The notes beneath the pieces were generated by a model, which saw nothing but the letters and a program-made list of their open reading frames with translations, made no database searches and was not told where the DNA came from. A stretch of 64,000 nucleotides of DNA from contig OZ024903.1 of NCBI GenBank assembly GCA_964017125.1, forward strand, positions 111,649,255-111,713,254, written 5' to 3'. Positions within the stretch are counted from its first letter, which is position 1. Each line of letters begins with the position of its first letter. The stretch comes from Flabesymbios commensalis (taxonomy: Eukaryota; Annelida; Polychaeta; Terebellida; Flabelligeridae). Made by a program: the position numbers and the translations under genes. Shown here piece by piece: positions 11,814 through 22,485 of the stretch.

Positions 11814-12036
11814 AGGTGATCTATCACCCCTTATATGGTATGAATAATTATTTCCTTATATGGGGTGATTGGCTATCATGTGACTCTCTGAGAGGGTCAC
11901 ATGATGTGACCCTCTGGGAGGGTCACATAATAGCCAATCACCCCATATAAGGAAACACTTGTGCTCCATCTTGTGGTAACTTTGATTTATTTGTCACAAT
12001 AATATTCATACTATATAAGGGGTAGATAGATCACCT
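11814..12036. mobile_element. Foldback MITE with TTAA duplication
   Basis: The whole 223 bp is an inverted repeat. AGGTGATCTATC at the left matches the inverse at the right, and a second inner pair (TTTCCTTATATGGGGTGATT and inverse) surrounds a GAGAGGGTCACATGATGTGA centre. Both ends abut TTAA, the target site used by piggyBac-type elements. Confidence 0.8.
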
Positions 12037-12169
12037 TTAACATCAGATTTCACACTGCGATAACATGCGAACTTTGGTGTACATTTTACAAATGTTGGTT
12101 ATACTGAGCTCACCAAGCTGTACATTGTACATACATTCGGATTTATTTGGCTGTAGGCCTATATACATT

Positions 12170-12430
12170 GCAGGGTGGATCCAGCTTTTTTGGTGAGGGG
12201 GGGGGGGTACAATTTGACAATAGAAATATTTCACTGTGAAGGGGTCGAGGGGCCCGCCCCCGGGAAATTTTTTGATTTCCAAAGGCTTTCTCATGCAATC
12301 TGAGGCATATTGGGCACTGTTTCTCACTCAGTATATCACCAAACCATAAAGAAACCCTTAAATAAGGTGATGATTTTTTTCTGAGGTGGAGGGGTTAAAC
12401 CCCCCCCCCCCCCCTTGGACCCGCCATTCA
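12170..12430. mobile_element. Decayed GGATCC-type MITE with G and C tracts
   Basis: The left end (CAGGGTGGATCCAGC) and right end (GGACCCGCCATTC) resemble the ends of the element at 6,005-6,170. The interior has a G10+ run near 12,198 and a C14 run near 12,401 in inverted positions. No coding. Confidence 0.55.
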
Positions 12431-12641
12431 AGTTCCTGACATAAAAGCTTAAAGTCAGTTACAAGATCCACAAACCCTTAACGTTAAGAAGTACATAAAG
12501 CATAATGGGATGAAGACATTTTGAACCTTCTTTGCACAATATTTATCAATGTACAATATTTATCTATAAAAAAAACTAGTTGAAATATTATGGTAGACGG
12601 CGTTTTCTGTACCTATGTCTTTTTATTTTATGATTGACATT

Positions 12642-13030
12642 ATACTCGCCGTCAAATTTAAAAAAATGAACCAGAATCGCATGATTTTCGCCGATTTCTC
12701 CGTCAATTCTAAACCGATTTCCTTCAAATTTTGCAAAACCCATTTTCTATTTAAATCCCAACAGCCCTGAAAATTATATGGCGTATTTCAAAAGTTAGAC
12801 CATTTGACATGTAGTAAATTAAAATTACGACGTCCCTCTATAAACCCATTAAACTAACTCCATAATTTTATTACATGTCAAACGGTCTAGCTTTTGAAAT
12901 ATTCAATATAACTTTGCAATTTTTTACCGCTGTTAGGATTTTAATAGAAAATGGTCTTTGCTAAATTGACGGAGAAATCGCCAAAAATGATGCGATCATA
13001 GTTGATCATTTTTAACTTGACGGCGAGTAT
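12642..13030. mobile_element. Foldback MITE with ATACTCGCCGTCAA ends
   Basis: The 14-bp ends ATACTCGCCGTCAA / TTGACGGCGAGTAT are perfect inverses. The inverted match continues imperfectly through most of the 389 bp (for example TTTCAAAAGTTAGACC against GGTCTAGCTTTTGAAA). Non-coding. Confidence 0.75.
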
Positions 13031-13199
13031 GGCATGTTGACACATTGTACTCACATATATGTCACAGTTAAGTTATGTGATATTATGATATTGATTAAGA
13101 TAAACTTGCTTATGACGCAGAAGCAATTGTACTCTCCTAACATTCTACAGTGACACAGTTAGAAATGTTCAATTCATAATAACTTCTGTAGAGACAGTG

Positions 13200-13750
13200 T
13201 ATGTCAACAAGATGGCGCCTCCCCGCAAACACATCTTGATCCAATGCTGGACCAGCCTTGGATCAAGATGTTGTTTTTTTTTAGAAATGCTCAATATGAT
13301 TAAATTGAATCCATAAACGTCCACATTTCCGTTTTCAATTAGTTTTATTAGCAGGTTAAATCACAGTTATAACGAATGAAATGAGTCCTTAAACATCAAG
13401 ATTTGGTCTCGAAGTCAACAAATATGAGTCATTTTCAAATATTTAATTTGATCCACAACTACTCGGATCACAATGTCAGTTATCAATCTAGGTCAGAGTC
13501 GATCCAGGTCATTGTCCTCGCTGAGAATCCAAAATATTCACCTAATGTTGTTACAATTAAAGACCAGTGTCGCAGACGTTGGGCCAGTGTTATAGCAACA
13601 TTGACTCAATGTGTTATTACACTACACATTGACCCAGTGCTGTTACAATTGTGGGCAGACGTCGCAGGCGTTGGGCCAGCGTTATATCAACGTTGGTTGA
13701 ATGTGTGGTCTTTATCAGCTTATTACTGCGTTATCACTGGTATATACTAT
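13200..13750. repeat. Cluster of palindrome family A and B related repeats
   Basis: A hairpin of AACACATCTTGATCCAATGC with its inverse lies at 13,228-13,275. Two family A units (GCAGACGTTGGGCCAGTGTT and GCAGGCGTTGGGCCAGCGTT) lie at 13,565-13,710. Between them is a segment resembling the downstream part of family B. Open frames here are not genes. Confidence 0.5.
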
Positions 13751-14429
13751 GGCTCTGATAAGAACAGTCCCTGTGTTGACTCAGAACATTAACAAGACGA
13801 ATTCCTCACAACAAATCACCCTAATTATCATCCACCATTAGTGTGCACGCCTTCTGGGAATCATCACTTGAGTTTAACAGTGGCCATTTGACCGCAGTAG
13901 GGCGCCACATTTTTACACTAGAAACTACACATTATGACTGCAAATTCTTCATCCTCTCTCTATGTTCGGAGAGAGGTCCGATTTTTTGTTTGCTCCAAAT
14001 AAGTTATGATCCTTCAGCATTGTGTGTTATTACACTATGTTTAGCTTGTGTTCTATAAGTGACATTTGTGTCATATGCGTGTTTCGTGGCCTCTTTTCAC
14101 CCTATCAGTGTTCTAAGCTGTATTTGTTTTCTCTTGTGTTTTCCTAATCTTCAATATGTTACATATGAGCTTATGATCTATGTGCATTATGACATCGCGC
14201 TTAACCCTTTAAGCCGTCCATATTCGTTTTTTACAGCACATTACATATCAGCTTTTATTGTTATCGGCGCCTTTTTGTGTGCATTAGTTTGATGCTGCTG
14301 CGCTCAGTAACGGTATGAATCGCCCCCTGGTGAATGCGCAGGAGGCTAGCATGATGGTTTGTATTTAGGCAGGCGTCGTGGACGGTGAACCAATAAAATC
14401 CTTAACACGAAAAGTTAATTTATTTATTT

Positions 14430-14597
14430 TTTCATCCACATGAAGTGGTGTCTCTTTACCGTGATCCACAACTTCAAGTGGATGAAAATTACTCATATGT
14501 TTTTCATGTGTTACCAAACATTTGCAAATCTTGCTGTTTATACACTGATTTCATTCACTATACGTGATTTAACCAGCGAATAAAACGGATTAAGAAC
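14430..14597. repeat. Palindrome family B hairpin and body
   Basis: CCACATGAAGTGGTGTCTC pairs with the inverse CCACAACTTCAAGTGG. The body that follows (CATTTGCAAATCTTG, TGATTTAACCAGCGAATAAAAC, TTAAGAAC) matches the body after the hairpins at 56,170 and 59,810. The 104-bp satellite starts where this body ends. Confidence 0.55.
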
Positions 14598-16262
14598 GAC
14601 TAGTGTCGTCCTTTGTGCTTAAAGGGTGTTCAAATAAAGCAGAAGAAGAGGTAACTAAGACATTTATGATTATTAGGACCGGCCGTCGGCCCGTATCCTA
14701 TTACTATTGTCCTCCTTTGTGCTTAAAGGGTATTCAAATAAAGCAGAAGAAGAGGTAACTAAGACATTTATGATTATTAGGACCGGCCGTCGGCCCGTAT
14801 CCTATTACTAGTGTCGTCCTTTGTGCTTAAAAGGTGTTCAAATAAAGCAGAAGAAGAGGTAACTAAGACATTTATGATTATTAGGACCGGCCGTCGGCCC
14901 GTATCCTATTACTATTGTCCTCCTTTGTGCTTAAAGGGTATTCAAATAAAGCAGAAGAAGAGGTAACTAAGACATTTATGATTATTAGGACCGGCCGTCG
15001 GCCCGTATCCTATTACTATTGTCGTCCTGTGTGCTTAAAGGGTGTTCAAATAAAGCAGAAGAAGAGGTAACTAAGACATTTATGATTATTAGGACCGGCC
15101 GTCGGCCTGTATCCTATTACTAGTGTCGTCCTTTGTGCTTAAAGGGTGTTCAAATAAAGCAGAAGAAGAGGTAACTAAGACATTTATGATTATTAGGACC
15201 GGCCGTCGGCCTGTATCCTATTACTAGTGTCGTCCTTTGTGCTTAAAGGGTGTTCAAATAAAGCAGAAGAAGAGGTAACTAAGACATTTATGATTATTAG
15301 GACCGGCCGTCGGCCCGTATCCTATTACTATTGTCCTCCTTTGTGCTTAAAGGGTATTCAAATAAAGCAGAAGAAGAGGTAACTAAGACATTTATGATTA
15401 TTAGGACCGGCCGTCGGCCCGTATCCTATTACTAGTGTCGTCCTTTGTGCTTAAAAGGTGTTCAAATAAAGCAGAAGAAGAGGTAACTAAGACATTTATG
15501 ATTATTAGGACCGGCCGTCGGCCCGTATCCTATTACTATTGTCCTCCTTTGTGCTTAAAGGGTATTCAAATAAAGCAGAAGAAGAGGTAACTAAGACATT
15601 TATGATTATTAGGACCGGCCGTCGGCCCGTATCCTATTACTATTGTCGTCCTGTGTGCTTAAAGGGTATTCAAATAAAGCAGAAGAAGAGGTAACTAAGA
15701 CATTTATGATTATTAGGACCGGCCGTCGGCCCGTATCCTATTACTATTGTCGTCCTGTGTGCTTAAAGGGTGTTCAAATAAAGCAGAAGAAGAGGTAACT
15801 AAGACATTTATGATTATTAGGACCGGCCGTCGGCCCGTATCCTATTACTATTGTCGTCCTTTGTGCTTAAAGGGTGTTCAAATAAAGCAGAAGAAGAGGT
15901 AACTAAGACATTTATGATTATTAGGACCGGCCGTCGGCCTGTATCCTATTACTAGTGTCGTCCTTTGTGCTTAAAGGGTGTTCAAATAAAGCAGAAGAAG
16001 AGGTAACTAAGACATTTATGATTATTAGGACCGGCCGTCGGCCCGTATCCTATTACTATTGTCGTCCTGTGTGCTTAAAGGGTGTTCAAATAAAGCAGAA
16101 GAAGAGGTAACTAAGACATTTATGATTATTAGGACCGGCCGTCGGCCCGTATCCTATTACTATTGTCGTCCTTTGTGCTTAAAGGGTGTTCAAATAAAGC
16201 AGAAGAAGAGGTAACTAAGACATTTATGATTATTAGGACCGGCCGTCGGCCTGTATCCTATT
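14598..16262. repeat. 104-bp satellite, 16 units
   Basis: Each unit reads GTGTCGTCCTTTGTGCTTAA, a GGGTGTTCAAATAAAGCAG block, a GGTAACTAAGACATTTATGA block and a GGACCGGCCGTCGGCCCGTA block. Units are exactly 104 bp and differ at only a few positions (TTTG/TGTG, GGTG/GGTA, CCCG/CCTG). Each holds AATAAA and a GGCCG-T-CGGCC hairpin. A run of variant units recurs after six units. No coding frame is conserved. Confidence 0.95.
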
Positions 16263-16434
16263 AAGTTATTTTGCCTCAGTTTGTGTCCTATTTAGGGGAA
16301 GGAGGGGTGCTGTGTGTGGGAAACTGTACACCAGTCCTTATGAACATGTGCAATATAACGTTTGATGTCCCCTACTTTAATGTTAAAAAAAAAACATATT
16401 CACGATTATATTCGTGTTAGGGAGCTTAAAGGGT

Positions 16435-16640
16435 TTTGGTTGGAATAATGTTGGGCCAGCGTCGCAGACGGTGGCCCAACATTATTTCACAATTCGGCTA
16501 ATGTAGCGTGTTATTCGTGTAGTGGCCTTTCGGGGGATAAGGCGTCGTGACACGTATGGCAGTTAGAGCAAACACGGGACAATCACCCAATTATGTTTCA
16601 ATGTTGGGCCAGCGTCGAGTACGATTGACCGGCATTGAAC
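16435..16640. repeat. Palindrome family A, two adjacent copies
   Basis: AATGTTGGGCCAGCGTCGCA followed by GACGGTGGCCCAACATT is an almost perfect hairpin at 16,447-16,485. A second half-copy (AATGTTGGGCCAGCGTCGAG) lies at 16,600. Confidence 0.65.
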
Positions 16641-16959
16641 ACATTGAAAATATACTTTGCTCCTTGGTTCTTTCATTAATTATATCCTGGACCTTCAGGA
16701 TTCTGACCCATGAGAAAAACCAATACAGATATGCTTACAAAATATTACATATTTGTGTCTAAAGCACTTAAACAGACTAAAGCCGAGCATCGGAGTTCGG
16801 AAACTCCTTTTCTAGTTTCAAATTAAAAAAAAAATAGTTTGTACAAAAATATTTCAGTGTAGTATGGGTTAAGTCGACGGACATTGAACCAGCATTGGGC
16901 CAACAGTGAATGCTGTGTTTTGCCACATACACGCATAATTACATAAATAATCCTGTGTC

Positions 16960-17068
16960 TGGAGGACAGTGTCATCTCAATCATCTCACCATCCTCAGGA
17001 GCTTCTCCTGGCCCAGTTTAGCCTATATGTGCACAAAAGTGGCCTAAAGCCCGATTCGATTATAAAGA
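16960..17068 (+). mobile_element. 3' fragment of the dimeric tRNA-derived SINE
   Basis: GTGTCTGGAGGACAGTGTCA to GGCCTAAAGCCCGATTCGAT matches the 3' body of the SINE, here in plus orientation. Both tRNA-like parts are missing. Confidence 0.75.
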
Positions 17069-17098
17069 ATAGTACCGGTGAAAAATGGTGTATCTTTA

Positions 17099-17294
17099 GG
17101 GGGCCACCATTCGATTTCCAGGGGGGGGGGGTTGAGGTTTTTTTAAATGAATAATTTCGGGCGGGCTCTGCGTGAAATAAATAATTTACTTCCAAAACTG
17201 TTCTATATAAACATGTAATAAAGGTTGAAATAAATAATTTCCCCGCGACAAAAACTCCAGCCCCCCCCTCCCTGAATATTGAATGGTGGCCCCC
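17099..17294. mobile_element. MITE with GGGGGCCACCATTC ends and TTA duplication
   Basis: GGGGGCCACCATTC and GAATGGTGGCCCCC are perfect 14-bp inverted ends flanked by TTA on both sides, the 3-bp duplication of PIF/Harbinger elements. G11 and C7 tracts lie just inside the ends. Confidence 0.7.
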
Positions 17295-17414
17295 TTATAT
17301 CTTTATATAAAATATTGAAAATATAAAATATAGACCTGTATTATATATTTAATATATGTAGATATTGTTGTACATAATACTCTTAACGCATCCATTCAGA
17401 AACATGATGCGTTG

Positions 17415-17500
17415 ATTTGGTGTTCACTTAATGTTGGGCCACAAGTGGGTGATAAATTGCGACGGTTGGCCAGCATTACACCAACACCTGTTTGCAAGAC
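17415..17500. repeat. Palindrome family A, degenerate copy
   Basis: AATGTTGGGCCACAAGTGGG and GCGACGGTTGGCCAGCATTA are recognisable halves of the family A hairpin, with a longer loop than usual. Confidence 0.4.
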
Positions 17501-17744
17501 ACATAGGTACATTGTCGCTGACAAATAATTCTGCTGACTTTTGCAGTTTAGCTGTAGTGAAATATATTGCATGACAGTGATATCTTCACATGGGGTGTAT
17601 ATATATCCAGTATGAGTGTTGTACTGTGTATTTATGTACGTAACAAAGTAACAAACTGTATAAATACTGTATAAATATCGCAATGTGTATTAATGTACCT
17701 AATAAACAGTTATTATTGCCATGATTGAGTATTCCTGTTTATTT

Positions 17745-17880
17745 ATGTAGCCAGGTGTGGGTATGACGGACTGGAACACTCTGGCCAACGAGTTGACTCA
17801 TTGACCTAATTGGTAGCGCTGTGGCGTCACAACGTCTGGGTCGTTGGTTCGATCCCCGAGCTGGGCAGTTCCAGTGCTTT
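17745..17880 (+). mobile_element. tRNA-like SINE head, copy 1
   Basis: ATTGGTAGCGCTGTGGC resembles the A box and GTTGGTTCGATCCCC a good B box of a pol III promoter. No complete acceptor stem can be drawn, so a functional tRNA is unlikely. A direct partner lies about 300 bp downstream. Confidence 0.5.
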
Positions 17881-18049
17881 TGCAACGCCGCCCAATAACG
17901 GTTCTCCTCACCGGTAATGCAGTACCAATAGGCATGACTTCAGTACAGAACACTGGGGATAGGGTTGCGGTAAAAGGCAGACAGGAGAAGTTAACCCACG
18001 AGTGTGTTGAAGGCTGCTCGGGGACGAGGAAATATCAGAGTGGGGAGTA

Positions 18050-18190
18050 TGTAGCCGGGTGTGTCTATGACGGACTAGAGTGACCACCACTCTGGCGAAC
18101 GAGTTGACCCTTCCGTTCGATTGATAGCGCTCAGGCATCACGATGTCGGGGTTTGTAGTTCGATCCCCGGGCTGGACAGTTTCAACACTG
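18050..18190 (+). mobile_element. tRNA-like SINE head, copy 2
   Basis: It repeats the order of copy 1: TATGTAGCCGGGTGTG, then AACGAGTTGACCC, GATAGCGCTCAGGC and TAGTTCGATCCCCGGGCTGG. The two copies are clearly homologous but diverged. The intervening 170 bp may be the SINE tail. Confidence 0.5.
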
Positions 18191-18294
18191 TTATACATCC
18201 TTAGTGTTATATCCACTTTCTGATATACAGCAAAGCAAGACTACAATGTGTTTTTCAACCCCTTGAGCGCGAAGCTATCTAATTTCTCATTTTA

Positions 18295-18350
18295 CCCACT
18301 TGGAAGTTGTGTCTCGCTATCGCGATCCACCACAACTTCCAAGTGGGTCA
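18295..18350. repeat. Palindrome family B hairpin
   Basis: ACCCACTTGGAAGTTGTGTC and CACAACTTCCAAGTGGGT are inverse arms around TCGCTATCGCGA. Confidence 0.7.
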
Positions 18351-18509
18351 AAATTTGTTTAAAGATTCATACAGCTGCAAAACGGGCATGCGTGGGACCG
18401 TCACGTGTAGGCCTACAGTAGCATATATAGAGTACAGGGCTGTAGGCATACAGTAACCTACTGTACAGGGTGACGGCATCAACTAAACTGATTACAAGAT
18501 ACTACTTAA

Positions 18510-18600
18510 ACGATACATTAACCCAGTGCTGTTTTAATGTTGGAACAACGTCTGCGTGGCTGGTCCAGCATTGAACCAACATTGGACAAATCGTCACCCT
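18510..18600. repeat. Palindrome family A copy
   Basis: TTTTAATGTTGGAACAACGT and GGTCCAGCATTGAACCAACA form the characteristic pair, followed at once by AT-rich DNA. Confidence 0.5.
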
Positions 18601-18779
18601 GATATCATACTGTCATATCTACAGTTTTCATTATTCCGAGATAATCGAAAAAAAACCTTATAATAAAAAAAGTAGTAATATTTCAGCATTGTCTTAAAAA
18701 ACCTTTGTAGACATGAGAAACTAACGTTTGTTCAATGTGAAGAAAAAGCACCACACCTTAGCGTTGCATAGCAACAAGC

Positions 18780-19470
18780 ATTTAAAACAGATACGACCTT
18801 ATAATATTATAAAATATGGCCAGTGTATGATAATACATAATATTACATAGTTGTATGCGCACATACGACAGTGTAATATATAAGTAAGATTTTTTTCAGA
18901 AATAATTGATTTTACGTTTTAATAACTTTCCAGTAATGTTTAACTGCAAAACAGACATTAAAATTGTATACTGTACAAAAAGTGGTTAAACAATGTATGT
19001 ACCACATACGACTATGTAATGTTGACAAAAATGTCAAATGTGTGAAAATGTCAGTATTATAGAGTTGTATTTGCAGATAGGACTTGTAGAAGCAAAACTG
19101 TTAAATGACTCAAAATGTTTCACGTATTACATTATTATAAACCATTAGTAAGTTTGCATTGTTTTTCGCCTTAATTCGTCATAGAAAAAATCATAAAATT
19201 AGACAGTTGTATGTGTCAGATACAACGCTATAGAAATAAATAATTAGAGGTAAAATTGGAAAATTAAAATATTATATAGTTGTTTGTGCAGATACAACTA
19301 TAGGAATTAGAGCATCCGATTTTTAAATTATTTTTTTCCAAATAACTGACAATCCCATAAGAATAAATTTAAGAAAAACATGGTGAAAATTACAAATGTT
19401 CTGGTAGTTAAAATTACACTGTTGTAAGTGGCACAAACGACCTTGTAATATATAACTTGCATTAAGTTTG
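18780..19470. repeat. Cluster of degenerate GTCGTATGTGCACATACGAC palindromes
   Basis: At least seven variants of TTGTATGTGCANATACGACN followed by TATAATAT occur near 18,785, 18,850, 18,997, 19,067, 19,207, 19,278 and 19,422, 65-150 bp apart in AT-rich DNA. A second cluster is at 38,930-39,420. No coding. The repeats look like a decayed tandem array or nested tiny palindromic insertions. Confidence 0.55.
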
Positions 19471-21097
19471 TGTTGTATCTCAACAGAAATACAATAATGA
19501 ATAATGTTTTCCATCTAATGTGTTTTTCGATACATATATGCAAAATCTGCTCGAGTATGTGATTGTTCTTATTTACATTATTTCTGTTACATTATTTGAG
19601 AAGTAATGTAAGTAAAATAATATACTTATGCAGGTGCTATTGTCAAGAATGTTAGGTATGAAAGTCACTTGTTAGGTTAACATACAATTTATTCTGATTT
19701 TATATCGATTAATATTTGTCATTTCGCAATTCATATAATGTTTTTTTTATTCAATTACTAAAGCTACTTGACATTTTACAGGTTTTACAAAACATTAAAC
19801 AAATTATTAACTGGAATTAACACTTAGGCTCTTACATAAGTATCTAAATCAATAATGTAACAACAAACATTTCCTAACAGGGGTCATTGAACATGAAATG
19901 ACTTTAACTACCTGAACTAAGTGTAAGAAGACAATAGTTTTCTAAAAAATAAGAACACCGTATTTTTCAAAAATAACAATGCATAATATTGTAGTCTCTT
20001 TAGGGTGAAAGTCAGTTTGCGCAGCGATTCATCCATGTTTAAATCTATAGTCAGCATAATGATGAAGCCTACTTCAGTCATCACATATCAACTAACAATT
20101 AGCATGATACTGTAATTAAATGACTGAAGTCAGCTTAGAAGTTGTAAATTACTTCTTATGTTCTGGTAGTTAAAATTACACTGTTGTAAGTGGCACATAC
20201 GACCTTGTAATATGTAACTTGCATTAAGTTTGTGTTGTATCTCAACAGAAATACAATAATGAATAATGTTTTCCATCTAATGTGTTTTTCGATACATATA
20301 TGCAAAATCTGCTCGAGTATGTGATTGTTCTTATTTACATTATTTCTCTTACATTATTTGAGAAATAATGTAAGTAAAATAATATACTTATGCAGGTGCT
20401 ATTGTCAAGAATGTTAGGTATGAAAGTCACTTGTTAGGTTAACATACAATTTATTTTGATTTTATATCGGTTAATATTTGTCATTTCGCAATTCATATAA
20501 TGTTTTTTTTATTCAATTACTAACGCTACTTGACATTTTACAGGTTTTACAAAACATTAAACAAATTATTAACTGGAATTAACACTTAGGCTCTTACATA
20601 AGTATCTAAATCAATAATGTAACAACAAACATTTCCTAACAGGGGTCATTGAACATGAAATGACTTTAACTACCTAAACTAAGTGTAAGAAGACAATAGT
20701 TTTCTAAAAAATAAGAACAACGTATTTTTCAAAAATAACAATACATAATATTGAAGTCTCTTTAGGGTGAAAGTCAGTTTGCGCAGCGATTCATCCCTGT
20801 TAAAATCTATAGTCAGCATAATGATGAAGCCTACTTCAGTCATCACATATCAACTAACAATTAGCATGATACTGTAATTAAATGACTGAAGTCAGCTTAG
20901 AAGTTGTAAATTACTTCTTATGTTCTGGTAGTTAAAATTACACTGTTGTAAGTGGCACATACGACCTTGTAATATGTAACTTGCATTAAGTTTGTGTTGT
21001 ATCTCAACAGAAATACAATAATGAATAATGTTTTCCATCTAATGTGTTTTTCGATACATATATGCAAAATCTGCTCGAGTATGTGATTGTTCTTATT
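19397..21097. repeat. 762-bp tandem duplication, 2.2 copies
   Basis: TGTTCTGGTAGTTAAAATTA begins copies at 19,397, 20,159 and 20,921. The first two are complete and nearly identical; the third stops near 21,097 against the hairpin at 21,098. Similarity is high enough to call the event recent. Open frames here are AT-rich and not protein-like. Confidence 0.95.
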
Positions 21098-21121
21098 AGT
21101 TTGGGCGAAGCCGCCCAAACT
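21098..21121. repeat. 10-bp perfect hairpin at the duplication boundary
   Basis: AGTTTGGGCG-AAGC-CGCCCAAACT. It lies exactly where the third 762-bp copy breaks off, so it may be a transposon end or the breakpoint itself. Confidence 0.6.
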
Positions 21122-21769
21122 ATTCTTTTCCTTAAATACTTTCAACTATATTATTTTTATTTTTAATCTTCTTCCACTACTCGAAAAATAATTTTTAATA
21201 AGTTTTTGCATGAGCCCCCATACCTCCAGACAACTTAGCTGGATAATATTGATTTCACTATAAGCAGTCAGGTTTTTGACCACGGCAAATAGAAATATAG
21301 ATATTGACAATGTATAAGGGACTGAATCTAAGGTAAAGAATAATGTGTTCTATCCGATATAGATCTTTTTGGTAGAAATAAATACATCGCCGATCGCGTG
21401 AGTATAATTAAACACTGGCAGGGGCGTAGCTAAGAGTAAAATAATGTGGAAGCACACTGATGGATTGATAGAGTTTAGGCGTTAGGAGCAACTCTACTGC
21501 TATCAATTCATGGCGTTCCGAAGCACTGATCTATTCCAGGATCGGTGCGAATCGAACGGGGCAATTAGTATCTTGCTGATTGTAGACAGGGGCACAGCAT
21601 TACATAAAAATAGCGACGAGCCATGAATAGTCACTGCCCCCTCCCTTTTTCTATTGTTTCCAGTCGGGATTATCTAGCCTTAAAACACGCCACTACATTA
21701 TTTTCTTTGTCCGACCACTACATTCTTAGCCGGGAATGGAGAGTTATTGTTGATCAAGTACAGACCAAT

Positions 21770-21910
21770 TATCATGGTAGGCCTATAGCAGGCCCGCAGC
21801 CAGGATTTTTGTGTGGGGGGTCGTTTTGAGCAAAAAGTGGACCTTTTTGTACTTTTCTTTTTGTCGGTAAAGGGGGGGGGGGGTGCAGGGGCATGCTCAC
21901 GCGACTTTGT
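21770..21910. repeat. G-tract MITE fragment
   Basis: GGCCCGCAGCCAGGATTTTT followed by G runs near 21,815 and 21,870 resembles the right edge at 35,630-35,692 (CCTGGCTACGGGCCTG) in inverse orientation. Only fragments can be seen. Confidence 0.4.
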
Positions 21911-22014
21911 TTTAAACCCTTGTGCTGCTAAGTCAGAATATATACGTTTCAAGCAAATTTCGGACTAAATAAAATAACATTTGGAAGATGTCTATTTTTT
22001 AGAAATAATATTAT

Positions 22015-22080
22015 TTTCATTTGAAGCAGGAAATTGCGTTAGCAATTTGCGTTAGCAATTGAGCTTCAAATGAATAAAAA
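22015..22080. repeat. Hairpin TTCATTTGAAGC / GCTTCAAATGAA with repeated loop
   Basis: Arms of TTTCATTTGAAGC pair with GCTTCAAATGAA; the loop has AATTGCGTTAGC twice. Related ATTTGAAGC hairpins are near 9,325 and 53,030. Confidence 0.5.
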
Positions 22081-22207
22081 ATACTCACAAACAATAAGGC
22101 AGCACAAGGATTATTATAAAAACCCATATTGCGCATTTCCTGCCTAAACATAAATTGTGTTTTTAATTTCTGCTGAGTTTTTACTCTTTAAAGTGCTAAA
22201 TCAATCC

Positions 22208-22485
22208 ATATTATTACGATCACGTGCCATTTTGTATTTATGTGTCTACCACTGAATAGATGTCATGATGTTGAGCAATTTAATACATGCTTTTTCAATG
22301 AAAAAGAACGTATATTTCAACATGAATAGTTATAGGGGAGACCGGGGCTAACTGGGACATATTATTACGATCACGTGCCATTTTGTATTTATTTGTCTAC
22401 CACTGAATAGATGTCATGATGTTGAGCAATTTAATACATGCTTTTTTAATGAAAAAGAACGTATACTTCAACATGAATAGTTATA
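22208..22485. repeat. 151-bp direct duplication covering a TIR end
   Basis: The stretch starting ATATTATTACGATCACGTGC at 22,208 is repeated from 22,359. Each copy leads into GGGGAGACCGGGGCTAACTG (22,335 and 22,486), so the flank plus the left end of the adjacent element was duplicated. Confidence 0.85.

Noticed and set aside
13403-13792. 129-codon plus-strand frame
   Set aside because: It is composed of family A repeats and other repeat sequence.
17806-17875. Functional tRNA gene
   Set aside because: A and B box words are present, but no matching acceptor and anticodon stems could be drawn, and a diverged copy nearby points to a SINE.
18780-19470. Operator-like site cluster of a known factor
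   Set aside because: The palindrome was noted, but no known metazoan factor with this consensus can be named; kept only as a repeat observation.
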